Part shown: positions 1 to 9,713 of the stretch, in pieces | How the letters are laid out: every line of letters starts with the position of its first letter | How positions within the stretch are numbered: position 1 is the first letter of the stretch | DNA from: Trichoderma breve | Lineage: Eukaryota > Ascomycota > Sordariomycetes > Hypocreales > Hypocreaceae | Length of the DNA: 64,000 bases | NCBI RefSeq assembly: GCF_028502605.1 | Contig: NC_079237.1 | Location: 3,224,001-3,288,000, forward strand | Reading direction: 5' to 3' | Notes under the pieces: model-generated | Databases searched by the model: none | Told to the model about the DNA's origin: nothing | Seen by the model: only the letters and a program-made list of their open reading frames with translations | Translations under genes and position numbers: made by a program

Positions 1-807
1 TCGGATTTCCGATGTTGGAGACGTCGGGTCGGATGATGGACGTGGGTAAAGATGCTGGTCCGTCGCAATATGCCTATAGAAACTCTGACTAGTCCTCAGT
101 TTCTCTCCGTATTTGGGACAGCCCTCGACAGTGCACCGGAACTCTCTAGCAGCTTCTTGCTCAGCCATGATGTCAACAATGGACTTGCCAGATTCTCGAA
201 GAAACTCGGAGTATTTGATGGCGTTGACATGATTGTGGGATTCTTTGTGTCGAGTAAATTCGCTTTCAGTGTAGAACACTCGCTGGTACCGGCGACAGGA
301 TGGCTCTGTGCACCTTTCACCCTCTTCTTCCGACAAACACTCCTCCGTTGTTTCTCCCTCCATTAGATTGGCAACCTCAGCATAGTTAATCTTCTTCACG
401 GAAACTGGGCTGCTGAGAGGCTCTTCGGGGAATAAATGCTCATGACCTGGAGTGTTTAGGGCGTGGATCACAAACTCGGATTGACTGGCAAACAAGGTGC
501 CTTTCAAATCGCATTTGTCTTCGAGGCAGATCCAATTAAAGTGTCCGCTGGCCTTGAAGTGCCTCTTCAAAGCCGGTCTCGCAGCAAAAGTTGAGTCGCA
601 CTCGGAACAGAAGTATGGAGGGTTATGCCAATCATCCTCATGGATGCGACATTCCTCTACCGTTTCAAACGTGAAGCCATCGCAGCCCGAATGCGGACAA
701 GCAAATTGTTGATCACCTTCCCCTTCCAAGGTGGGCTTATCCACGACATAGCCTGTCGGCGGAAGCTCCACGCGAAGGTCTATTGGTTCGTTGTTGAGGA
801 TCTCCAT
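1..807 (-). CDS. C2H2 zinc-finger protein, C-terminus cut by window edge
   Basis: An open minus-strand frame runs from an ATG at 807 to the window edge (269 residues, no stop seen). It carries several C2H2-type fingers: Cys37/Cys42 with His56/His61, a canonical finger Cys67-x2-Cys70 with His83 and His89, a probable one at Cys94/Cys99, another at Cys166/Cys171 with His187/His191, and Cys225/Cys230 with His246/His252. Such multi-finger proteins usually bind nucleic acid in the nucleus, but no target can be inferred. The 807 ATG was chosen because it is the first one in this frame after an upstream stop near 995. The linker between the third and fourth fingers is acidic. The finger count and spacing are seen directly; the function is from the family. 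The 3' end lies outside the window. Confidence 0.75.
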   Translation of the reverse strand, partial: MEILNNEPIDLRVELPPTGYVVDKPTLEGEGDQQFACPHSGCDGFTFETVEECRIHEDDWHNPPYFCSECDSTFAARPALKRHFKASGHFNWICLEDKCDLKGTLFASQSEFVIHALNTPGHEHLFPEEPLSSPVSVKKINYAEVANLMEGETTEECLSEEEGERCTEPSCRRYQRVFYTESEFTRHKESHNHVNAIKYSEFLRESGKSIVDIMAEQEAAREFRCTVEGCPKYGEKLRTSQSFYRHIATDQHLYPRPSSDPTSPTSEIR

Positions 808-1334
808 GGGTATCGACAGGGAGCGACGAAAGACTCGAGATGGATGAGAGCCGGAGAGTTGCGTTGGTGCCAAAAGCAATCGGGTCGCTGCTTGAAGTGG
901 CAGTGGTTGGAGTAAAAGATGCGCATCATGTTGAATGACTCTTGAAGTTATTCTGGTAGTTGTTGAAGTGAAGAGAGAGCGGAGTGCAGAGGTGAGTTAA
1001 AGGTGAAGTGAGGATGGGGTGAATCTCGCAGCCTTGGTGGCTCACATTTCAGGCTCACATTTTCCTCGCTCTTTGGCATCAAAGCACGTGCTCTGTGCTA
1101 AGATAAATAAGCCAACTGATATTATACAAGTTCTTTCGCACCTCGTGGTTTACGACAATTGAAAAATGCCGTAACTAAAGATGATGCGAAAGCTTGCGTT
1201 CAGTCGATATGTGTACAGCATTTGTGAATTCTTTGTGCTAGGAATTCGTTTTCACAACTACCCGGTACCCATAATGAACAAATCACACTGAATACGAACC
1301 TGAAATTCACACCCTAGAAACCCCATGGTCTCGT
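808..1334. other. Spacer without a recognisable gene
   Basis: This stretch contains the presumed promoter of the left-edge zinc-finger gene and the 3' flank of the SnoaL-like gene. Short plus-strand frames here are antisense shadows. No RNA gene or repeat was seen. Confidence 0.5.
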
Positions 1335-1772
1335 CTATCCCAATGCCTCTCCCGTTTCCTTGGCCAAGCTGCTCACAAACTCCGACGAATACAGACTGTC
1401 CAAAAACTCCAGAATCCCATCCACTTTTTCCCCATCCTCACTAATGGTAATCATAAAGATGTACTCGTTATTATACGCCCCAATATCCGACTCTCCCGTA
1501 CTCTTCAAGTGCATAGTGACTCTCCTCGCCTCAACATCCACAATCCACGGCGATGTGTCCACAGAGTGTAGACGAAAGTTGCGGATGACGGGAATGGTGC
1601 GCTCAAGAAATTCTCCGAATTCAGCCCTGGTTTTGGCTGGTCGATTCCCAGGGAGAACGCGGTGCGTGCATGAGGGACTTTGTATGGAGAGGACGCCGGA
1701 GACGGTCCATTGGTTGTAGGCCGCGATGAAGGCGTTTGCCGTGTCGATGAGCTGGGATCGACTGGGAGCCAT
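1335..1772 (-). CDS. SnoaL-like / NTF2-fold protein
   Basis: A single-exon 145-residue protein with the size and pattern of the fungal SnoaL-like (NTF2 superfamily) proteins: an N-terminal helix with a 'FIAAYNQW' stretch, a 'HRVLPG' segment following a Ser/Pro/Cys run, and a C-terminal half of beta strands ending in an FLDS-type helix. Family members include polyketide cyclases and isomerases in fungal meroterpenoid pathways, but many have no known reaction, so no substrate is claimed. It is divergently arranged with the Zn2Cys6 regulator that starts 449 bases away, which suggests co-regulation (inference). No signal peptide or membrane segment is present, so it is probably cytosolic. Confidence 0.7.
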   Translation of the reverse strand: MAPSRSQLIDTANAFIAAYNQWTVSGVLSIQSPSCTHRVLPGNRPAKTRAEFGEFLERTIPVIRNFRLHSVDTSPWIVDVEARRVTMHLKSTGESDIGAYNNEYIFMITISEDGEKVDGILEFLDSLYSSEFVSSLAKETGEALG

Positions 1773-2221
1773 TTTGGTGAATTAAACTGGGTATCGCAGA
1801 GCGCTGCTGTTATTCGATACAAATTTGTACTGTAATGTGTAATGATCCCATGGTGAAGCAATGCGATTCTAGCATCTTTTTATAGTCTCTCTCAACTCTG
1901 TCCATCATCAAAACACAACAAGCATCTCCAGTCCCGGAAGCATCTCCAGCTTACAAACGCTGCAACTGCTTCTTCCACTCCATTTCCACCTCTCTCCCCC
2001 ATCCGTCAACTGTACTACCGCCTTTCGGTCATCTCTTCAAACATAATTGGCTGCAATTGCCGTCTTATCCCCACCAAAACCGTCCGCCTCCCGCCTCATT
2101 TCCACCGTTAGCTCCGCTGGTTTGCCGCAGTCATCTTAAGCCCGGGTTGCATCTCCGTCTCTTCCAAGTCATCAACTCGCATCAACAGCTGCTTCTTCTA
2201 TTCTTGACTTCCTTATACGTC
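1773..2221. promoter_or_regulatory. Shared divergent promoter region
   Basis: This 449-base region separates the starts of the SnoaL-like gene (minus) and the Zn2Cys6 gene (plus). It is pyrimidine-rich on the plus strand near the regulator, as is common for fungal leaders. No specific binding palindrome could be assigned by eye. Confidence 0.45.
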
Positions 2222-3509
2222 ATGGTCGCTCAAAAGAGACAAAAGTCATGCGCTTCCTGTATTGCTGCCAAGCGAAAGTGTGACAAAGCTCGGCCATTCT
2301 GTCGACGCTGTGAGGACAAGGGCTTGGACTGCCGATATGCCGTCTCGATCCGACGCGCCATTGCCAAATCAAGCCCATCAGATGAACCAAGTGAGATTCC
2401 AGGCAAGTAGTGTAAATCCATGTCTTATTATGAACCAGCCTATCATGAGATTTTTAGTGTTCTATTGTCTAACATCAAGTTCCTAAACGTGATTGTTGTA
2501 TCCAGGCCACGTTTACTTCTTCAACACCCATGTCTCCAGTCTATCCGCCTCTGCCTCCTCAAAGCTATGGTTCATGACCCCTGAGACGTGGAACATTGAA
2601 AAGGCCAACCCCAGAGCTCCCCAAATACCCATACCCGTTTTCAGAACCTTTGTCCAGCGGCTGCAGGACTGGCTCGTTCAATGGATCCATGATGGCCAAT
2701 GCCCTTTTATACACCGCCAACTCTACGCCGATGGCTTCTTTCCATCTTGTATGCAGGACGCATTCTCGTCCATCAGCATCCAGCAATCATGTAATAGCAG
2801 CAACCAGGACTTGACTGCTCGCATTATCCAGGACCGAGCAAACTCGCTCATCAAGAACAACTGGATCGAAGTGGGGAGCAGCAATCTCATGTCAATGGCC
2901 GTGCCTGTACTCGACACTTCTCAGCATCTAGCTCGCGTCCAGGCATTACTCATATACCAAATCCTCCGCCTCTTCGACAAGGGCGTATGGCAGCAGACTC
3001 GCGCCGAAGAATCCATGCCAACGTTGCTGTCATGGTGCCAGCAGATGTGGGATTCGGCAACCTTGGACAGCATCACAACCTCTCAAACCACACCAGACTT
3101 TATTGTGAATGAAAACAACCAACAGAGCGATTTCAACAGCAGTAATTCCACACCTCGGCTCTGGAGACTATGGATTTTGTCCGAGAGCATCCGCCGGACG
3201 TGGCTCGTCGTCATGGCCACCATCTCGGCCTACCGCACAATGAAGGACGGCTGGTGTGAATGTGCCGGCGGTATTCCCTTTACCGCGCGTCGATCCCTAT
3301 GGCTCGCATCGACTTCGTCTCAGTGGGCGACCATCTGCCGGACCGAAGACCCCTTGTTTCTGCCATACTTGGGCAGCCGTGCAACACTGGAATCGTGTGA
3401 TCCAAACGAAATGGACGAGTTTGGATTCAGCTTCTTTTCACTGGTCTGGGGACCGGAGTGGGTGGAGTGCTGGAGGGAGGGTCATGGAGTGAGGCCATTG
3501 GCTGCCTGA
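2222..3509 (+). CDS. Zn(II)2Cys6 transcription factor
   Basis: Two exons, 2222-2390 and 2506-3509, encode 390 residues. The 115-base intron starts at GTGAGA and ends at TCCAG, and the join is phase 1. The N-terminus has a textbook binuclear zinc cluster: Cys10-x2-Cys13-x6-Cys20-x6-Cys27-x2-Cys30-x6-Cys37, with the usual basic residues between the second and third cysteines. The remainder is a short, Trp-rich regulatory region, smaller than the 600-700 residues of many such factors. Proteins of this class bind CGG-type half sites in the nucleus and often control a nearby metabolic gene set. The divergent SnoaL-like gene is the obvious candidate target (inference). The ATG at 2222 was preferred because upstream frames add only proline-rich, leader-like sequence. 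Confidence 0.85.
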
Positions 3510-3932
3510 CACGTCCGTCTCTACATGAGCAACTCGGTATAAACAGTGCCCAGATAAGATAGACACTCGTGATTTCATGCTTCATACCTCATAATGAAAT
3601 ATTCAGCAGGCTTCTACACTGCTTACTGGCTCTTCAGCGTCGTTGCCTGGCATCCTACACGCAGCGTAGACGTCATTTTGCTGCAAATACCGGTATACAG
3701 GTACGGTACCGAAAATATTGAGCCAATAAGCGCTGCATAGCCTCATCCTTTAATATATTTCTTAGGCAGGGAATCGAGCCTCGTCATTTGTCTGTAAGGC
3801 ACGATTTTGGTCACTGATTGTACCTAACATCAGGCAGCCGCGTTGGATCCCATTTCATACCTCGATCCCTCTTACATCCAACACCGCGCCACCATACTAT
3901 ACACTCGATATTGATTAATCACGGGCTCAAAC
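3510..3932. other. Spacer, no gene seen
   Basis: The 423 bases between the regulator and the membrane-protein gene contain only short spurious frames. A T-arm-like block around 3775-3800 on the minus strand does not fold into a tRNA. Confidence 0.45.
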
Positions 3933-4946
3933 ATGTCTCAAGCCACCTCTTTCACATATGAAAACTCGACACCTGTGGAAAAGAAGAGAAACTGGAGGGC
4001 GATGATCTTCTCGTCCTTGATTGGTGGGGTGGTTGTAGTCTTGTCTTTCTTCGCCCTCTCGGCTCTCACGCCACCAGGGGAAGTCTGCTTCATAGCCGTC
4101 ACAACAGTCTGGGGAATCTCCACGAGAGTAGCTGGAAACATCCTCGGCTCAGAAAGATTGACTTACATTCTTCGCCAAGACCTAATCCAACAGTCCTACA
4201 GAAAAACCATCGACAAGTACATTGGGTCTGCGCTGGAGAATGCTGTCACCAGCATCCGTACACAGGAGCCCTCGGAGTTTCAGAAAACAAGGTTTTACTT
4301 CGACGTGGACTACAAACTTCGCTTTACTATTCGAGAGAAGCGTCGCTTGTTCTTTGACCTCTCTTACAAAGTCATTACTCCATCTGGGAAATCGCCCCGA
4401 CCATTGCAACAGGGTGTTTCAGCGCCCGACTTGCCTAACTACGACCCTCAAAGCACTCAGACTGTAATGACTGAGGCGAAGAGCCTTGTTGAGGGTATCC
4501 GTCATGGTGCTCAAGAAGGTGCGCTCCTCGGCCTTGCAAGCGGAGCCTTAGCCAGTCTATTGTGTCTTGTCTTTGGAAAGATTGGTGTCTTCCTAGGCAT
4601 AATAGGCGCCACGATTCTCCTAGCACAGAGAAATCATTCAGCGATTCCGTTAGCGACACCAGATAAAACCGCACTCACTGAGGAATTTGGCAGAGAAGCA
4701 TGGGAGCAAGTGATGCGCTTGATGCGCTGTGCTGATGATAATACTGTTAGATTAGAGCTCGACATGGAGGTCTGGTCTACAGCAGTCGAAACTGAGGATG
4801 CGCACCCGAAAATTGGAGCTTCATCGATTATCTTACATTATAACCAGATCGTTCCGCTGGTCACCAAAGAAGGAGAACAAGACGGAAAATCTGTCACACA
4901 GAATAATAAGGATGGGAGCAGGAGCGAAAATGAAAAGGGGTGGTGA
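3933..4946 (+). CDS. Hypothetical multi-pass membrane protein
   Basis: A single-exon 337-residue frame with a good start context (AACATGTC). Hydrophobic segments lie at about residues 24-46 and 50-65, with two more in the Gly/Ala-rich stretch around 199-233. A soluble region rich in charged residues lies between them (about 75-180), and the tail (310-337) is polar and rich in Lys, Glu and Asn. No family is recognised. The topology suggests two hairpins in a membrane with the central domain on one side. Codon use looks like that of real fungal genes and the frame is long and uninterrupted, so it is probably real, but the function is unknown. Confidence 0.6.
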   Translation: MSQATSFTYENSTPVEKKRNWRAMIFSSLIGGVVVVLSFFALSALTPPGEVCFIAVTTVWGISTRVAGNILGSERLTYILRQDLIQQSYRKTIDKYIGSALENAVTSIRTQEPSEFQKTRFYFDVDYKLRFTIREKRRLFFDLSYKVITPSGKSPRPLQQGVSAPDLPNYDPQSTQTVMTEAKSLVEGIRHGAQEGALLGLASGALASLLCLVFGKIGVFLGIIGATILLAQRNHSAIPLATPDKTALTEEFGREAWEQVMRLMRCADDNTVRLELDMEVWSTAVETEDAHPKIGASSIILHYNQIVPLVTKEGEQDGKSVTQNNKDGSRSENEKGW

Positions 4947-5167
4947 TCAATGAATTATTCTATAAAAATATCATTACTAGCTATAACCCAATTATCCTAC
5001 ATTAGTTAGATTGCCTATAAATGAGACATATTACGACTATTTCTACACATATCCATCTTATATAACCCGCATCGCGCAGGCGTTGCCTTACCATACATAT
5101 GATTCAATAAGGCCTCACAAGTTAGCAAGATTTCAAGGTTTATCTAGATCCATATATATTACTAGCA

Positions 5168-5557
5168 ATGCCTGAGCAAGTATCACAGCAGCTCACAAGC
5201 TCTTCAGATCCAATGATCAGCCGTATCGGGAGCTTTTTTAGTCAATACAACAGATGTCGTGAGGCATGCATCGCAGTTATTCAGCAATGTTGGTTAACGG
5301 TCAATTTTGCCAGATTATGGATATATACCTATCTCATTTACTGGCCGCAGCTAATAACTACCAATAATAACGTGCTCTATTTCCCTCCTATCCATGTCAG
5401 ATTGGATTGTTCTTACCTCAGTCTCCATGTTCTTGGATTCGGTGATGAGATTTGGAGCGCGACGTTGATGATCCTGGCTCGATTGGCAGGGGTATCAGTG
5501 ATGGATCTGTCCCATATTATTAAATCTACCGGGTTTGCAGAGGCTTCTGAGGCTTGA
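5168..5557 (+). CDS. Hypothetical small protein, weakly supported
   Basis: A 129-residue ATG frame with a hydrophobic, Trp/Tyr-rich centre (about residues 38-65) and a second hydrophobic stretch near 90-110. It follows the membrane-protein gene on the same strand with a 221-base AT-rich gap. No motif is recognised. It may be a gene, the remnant of one, or chance; base composition is lower in GC than the neighbours. Confidence 0.25.
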   Translation: MPEQVSQQLTSSSDPMISRIGSFFSQYNRCREACIAVIQQCWLTVNFARLWIYTYLIYWPQLITTNNNVLYFPPIHVRLDCSYLSLHVLGFGDEIWSATLMILARLAGVSVMDLSHIIKSTGFAEASEA

Positions 5558-5824
5558 TATGGAACATTCTTGCTTACCGGAGAGCTTGCCTCGATTAGTA
5601 GCCATTCTATTCTATGATACCTTTCCGTTCTCTGTATCTGACCATCAACTAGCCTCATAACGAAACCTAGTACTCGGGCACTATTTTCGATTACTATTGT
5701 AGCGTAACTTCACGTTTAATTATATACTACATATCTTACACTAGAAGCCGAATTCATGTGTCTGGGTTTCGTTATAATGAAAATTTTCTTTGCACGGACC
5801 AGTTTTGCGGTATATTGTGTCAAC

Positions 5825-7545
5825 CTCTGTTGAATAAGAAAGGTTTTCCGTGAGCGAAAAGCTTCATATTGAAAGAGACCATTGCCATCAACCATTGCCA
5901 TCCACCCATTGCACCAAACATTTGCAAGTACTGCGTCCAATTCGTCGCAAAATTAACAGATCCAGGCATCTTCCGGATGCTAAAGAACGAAATTGCCAGC
6001 GATACCAGGCGAGAAGCGCAGTAAAGAAACACCGTCATGTACAAAATAGGTACCCTGATTGACTCCGTGGGGCAGCCGTCTGGGCCATGCGTTGATCCGA
6101 GCTGCATCGTCGATTTTCTTTGTCTGTTGGCCGTTCACAGCATTGACAGGACGGCGGAAATTTTGAGCAAATTGTTTGTCCTCGTGTAGCTCGAATAGTT
6201 CCAATCGTGACCCTTCAAAACGGCCCTTCAAGTCGAGAAAGTCTCGAAAATCTAGTATGAGCTCATTGTATCCCATCTCACTTGCCAGCAAAATGCCTGA
6301 ATATTTTTTTTGGATCTGCCATTGTCAATGGCATCCTCTAATTGTTTGATCGCATTCCTAGTCTGGGACATATTGGAAGCGTGCCAGGCGAATTCTTGCA
6401 TGAGCCTTGGGCAGCTTCTTGCAAAAGCTCAGGATCCCCAGAGGCCTTCGTGAACTGAGCAAAAGGGATCGCAAGTCGGCCAGCGACCGGACTCGCCGCG
6501 AAAACCCAGTAGCTATTCGCCAAAGCAAGTTTTCCATCTCAGTAGGAAACTCAAAATGCCAGGCAATGGCATGTATGGCGCCGGAAAAGGCCAGAAGCCA
6601 GTGCCAGCACATACACTGCAGGGTGGGCGTCATTGTTGCCCTTGTAAATCGGTATGTTATCATTCGGGATTCTGGGTGCCTTCTGGCACTTTGAGCCGTC
6701 CGTTTTCTTGGACACAGTTTGTTTATTTAGCACGATTGCCCAAAATCCATCAGAAGTCTTGTCAGATTGCAGCACAAAGAACCAAGCGGCAGCTCCTTGA
6801 GTGTCATCTGCTTCCGTTTTTGGTACGTCGTGAGAAGCTGGCCTATCATCTTTGAGCTCAATGGCCCGTTCAAATTTTTAAGGCTTGTGAAAGTAAGCGC
6901 AGTATATCAGCGCGCCGCAAATAGCAAAGAATAGTGTGATTGTCTCAAGCTGCGAAAAAATGTACACCTTGAATATGCCGTGTAATGATGGGAAGGATGA
7001 GTTGTAATATTTGAAGAGCGGCAAAGAGTTTGGCTAACCAATTCTGTTTGCTTTTGTCTTCGATGTCTTCGATGTCTTCATTTGTGATCTCTGGGTGTAC
7101 GTACGAAGAGTCCTTTGTCAGCTGCTGAGCGGTTACTAGAAGCCGTTTCTTTCTTACGACATACAAAAAACCGCCCATATTCGCAAAGTAGCAGTGAGCC
7201 AAAGTCCAATTTTCTTTCTTCGAGTGACGCTTGACAGCTTGTCTCTCCAGATCTCTGTCCCTTCCACTGCCGGCGACAACAGGGTAGCCGTGACAATGGT
7301 GGATTCCGAAACCACCAAGGCCACTCGACAGGTCTTTGTTTCTCACTCATCAATCGAAGGGCTTTCCACGCCATGTGGACCTCGAATACGGCGCGAATCA
7401 AGATCATCTCAGGGAACAACACAGTTATTACCATCCACTCCATCTTCCTCTTGGTTTTCTCCCACTGCCTATCGTCCGTAGCTGGGATATTGAGATGTTG
7501 GATGCTCCATATGCAGGCTAATATAGTTGACAAGCAGGTACTGAC
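5825..7545 (-). pseudogene. Decayed fungal integral-membrane protein gene
   Basis: Minus-strand blocks in different frames line up, in the right order, with a common but uncharacterised fungal membrane-protein family. Recognisable parts are an N-terminal 'CIWS..HLNIP' segment, 'MEWMVITVLFPE' (about 7440), 'WTLAHCYFANMGGF' (about 7180), an 'EDIEDKSKQNWLAKL' block (about 7060), 'LETITLFFAICG' (about 6940), 'GAIHAIAWHFEFPTE' (about 6570) and a C-terminal 'YCASRLVSLAISF..MPGSV' (about 5970). The frame breaks at about 7340 (this one could be an intron), at an A6 run 6955-6960, at 6581-6587 and again near 6530. An in-frame TAA lies at 6878-6880 where the family has a hydrophobic residue after Lys-Pro. 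Assembly error could explain single breaks but hardly all of them. Confidence 0.6.
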
Positions 7546-7594
7546 AATGTGCCAACTGCTTTGATAACAACCCCCAGATTGCCAGCCAACTGCC

Positions 7595-7669
7595 TCATTG
7601 CTTGAAATTGGAGCTACAGGACATGCGGCTATTGTTAAGCTGCTGGTGGAAATGGGAGGTGAGTGTTAA
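7595..7669 (+). pseudogene. Orphan ankyrin-repeat fragment
   Basis: The plus strand reads SLLEIGATGHAAIVKLLVEM, an almost perfect ankyrin-repeat core (TGH followed by A-x-V-K-L-L). It is preceded by a CCCCCAG acceptor-like site at about 7577 and followed by a GTGAGT donor-like site at 7659, so it resembles a single surviving exon. No flanking repeats or longer frame were found, hence the relic call. Confidence 0.45.
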
Positions 7670-8042
7670 GGGAGAATAGCGGGACGTTGGCCAAAACTGA
7701 CGCATGATGGGATTACTGCACGGGTATAGCATAACATTGAGATATAAAGCATATTGCTCTCCTTATGATCTTTAATTCTGCGAGTTTGGCCTATGGCTAT
7801 GCTTTGGGTGTCTGACATATAAAACTGTGTTTTCTCTGAGTTTATTAACTTGTTGATCACAAGTCGAAGAGCTAGGATATTTCATGCTTTTCATCCAAAA
7901 TCGTTACATACGCCAATATGCATGATTAGAGTCACCAGGAGAATTAAGTCAGAAATACGAAACAGAATTAGAATTGCTAGGCTATAAGAAAAGAGTAGTT
8001 ACAAGGGGGCAAGGTCCCCATACAGTAGAAACCGGAGTCAGT

Positions 8043-8160
8043 GTCCAGATCTCGTTATAATGAAAGTCTTTCCGCACGGACCAGTTCTGTGGCGTAATGT
8101 GGCTATTGAAGCATGGCCAACAATCAACTACTTACATGTACATTTGCAAACTGCTGTATC
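8043..8160. repeat. Diverged copy of the 5763-5930 sequence
   Basis: The block around 8050-8096 (CGTTATAATGAAA, a few bases, then GCACGGACCAGTT) matches the block at 5772-5815 with a few changes. Shorter matches follow, such as the shared CATTTGCAA near 8140 and 5919. Read on the minus strand, the 5.8-5.93 kb copy lies over and past the C-terminus of the membrane-protein pseudogene, so this is probably the 3' end of a second, more decayed copy. Confidence 0.45.
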
Positions 8161-8611
8161 CAGAAACAGATATAAACATGAAGCCGCCCCGCCCTCTCGG
8201 AACATGCCGGTTGGCTGTCAATTCTCGTTGCCGATGTTGGCTGACTTTCTTCTGGTCTATCTTCATGTGTTTGCCCTCTCACTCGCAGAAGATTAGCTTG
8301 ATGGCCTTTTATTCTCCCTTGTTGAACTTGCTAACTGCACAGTGGCTTTTCAGTACTACATTTTCGTAATCGCCACTGCCAAAAAAAGACATTTTTTCTC
8401 GACGCCGCTCTCGTTAGGATAAAGCCACCATCAACTTGGTTCCGCTGTTTAGTGGAGGGCTGATCACACGATATTGCGAGCGCCTAATAAGTAAGGACCG
8501 CGACATCTCCGAGTCTTTTACTTTGTTCTCCTCTCTATATCTTATTTTATAAAGTAACTAACATTGAGTTCAGGCTCCTCTGTCTAGTTTCCATTCCTGG
8601 ACGCTCTGGAA
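8161..8611. other. Spacer, possible relic coding sequence, no intact gene
   Basis: No intact frame. The first 150 bases may continue the decayed copy that starts at 8043. The rest is the 3' flank of the NmrA-like gene. Confidence 0.4.
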
Positions 8612-9713
8612 CTAGAAGAATGTTGTCTCTATCAATGCGGCGAATTGAGGTGGGAAGGCCTTATAAGGCTCCACATCACCCTCCACGACCACCTTCTCGA
8701 GTGTCGTCTTTGGGTAGCCTTGGACGTCCCAAATATCGTTGCCCACAAGCTCCAAGTGTTTGCCGGTCGCCCAGGCCAGGCGGTATCCAAGGGGTATCGC
8801 AGAAATATCCCCCTTTTGCAGACGAGCCTCAATTTCCTTACTGACCTGCTCGACGCTCGGCCGGAAGATCTGAGGAGGCGTCCCATGTTTACGTTCCAGT
8901 GCTGCAGTGACTTCAGACCCAGTAACGATGAACTCCGAAAGTCCAATGCTCCTATTCTGAAGCTGAGAGATTGGGGTTTTGGCAAAGATTGCGGCGTAAG
9001 CTGCGGCTACATACTGCCTCGAGCTGAAGACTGTTAGAAACAGACTCCCGTGAAGGTCTGAGATGACGAGTGACTTACCAGACGTTTAATTTCTGGTGCT
9101 CGCTGTCGCCGGTATAGACAATTCGATTGCCGCCAACATCAATCCCAACAAGACTGTGGGAAACTAAGATTAGCCTTGAAGTTGACTGCATCTTGTACGG
9201 ATACATACAGGGAGGCAAATGTCGATTCAGCAAAGTTACCCGGCAGAACCACAGTGGTAGGTATGCCCGCGTTTTTGGAAGCCTTTTCCACTTCGGCTTT
9301 GGCCTTTAGTACAGGAATGGTCGCTCTCTCCTCATCAGCGCGAGAGCCAAGGTCAGATGGCACAAAGAGTTTGACATTTGTGTTCGGAATGGCTCGTATA
9401 AAGTTGTATTGCTTTACGACACCTTCGTGACCTACCAAGGAGCTGGAGTCTGTGTCAAACGGCGAATACCTAATGTAACATCTATGATATAAACTCACAG
9501 TAGGATGTCGACATCTTTCAGTGCGTCAGTGAGGGCTTTCTCGTTATCTAGATCGACCGCGACCTTGGGCACGTCATTTGGAAGACGGCTAACATCCGAG
9601 TCAGGGCGGTAGAGTACTTTCACTGGCGCGCCGGACGCGATGAGTGCGTCCACGATAGCTGAGCTCGCCCAACCGCGATGTCCGTAGACTGCAATTTTAT
9701 TAAATGATGGCAT
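8612..9713 (-). CDS. NmrA-like NAD(P)-binding protein (isoflavone-reductase type)
   Basis: Four exons (9499-9713, 9209-9442, 9079-9153, 8612-9023) join in frame to give 311 residues; the introns are about 55 bases each with good GT/AG ends. The N-terminus (IAVYGHRGW..AIVDALIASG) is a Rossmann beta-alpha unit with an atypical glycine pattern. It is followed by 'SLVGHEGVVKQYNFIRA' and 'KLFVPSDLG', hallmarks of the NmrA/isoflavone-reductase branch of extended short-chain dehydrogenases, and a C-terminal substrate-domain block. Members either reduce small phenolics or sense NAD(P) without catalysis; which applies here cannot be told. The start at 9713 gives the standard short N-terminus. The first intron uses the acceptor at 9443 because nearer AGs give introns that are too short or the wrong frame. 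Confidence 0.82.

Noticed and set aside
3770..3805. T-arm-like block suggesting a minus-strand tRNA
   Set aside because: Stems do not pair and no anticodon or acceptor stem is found.
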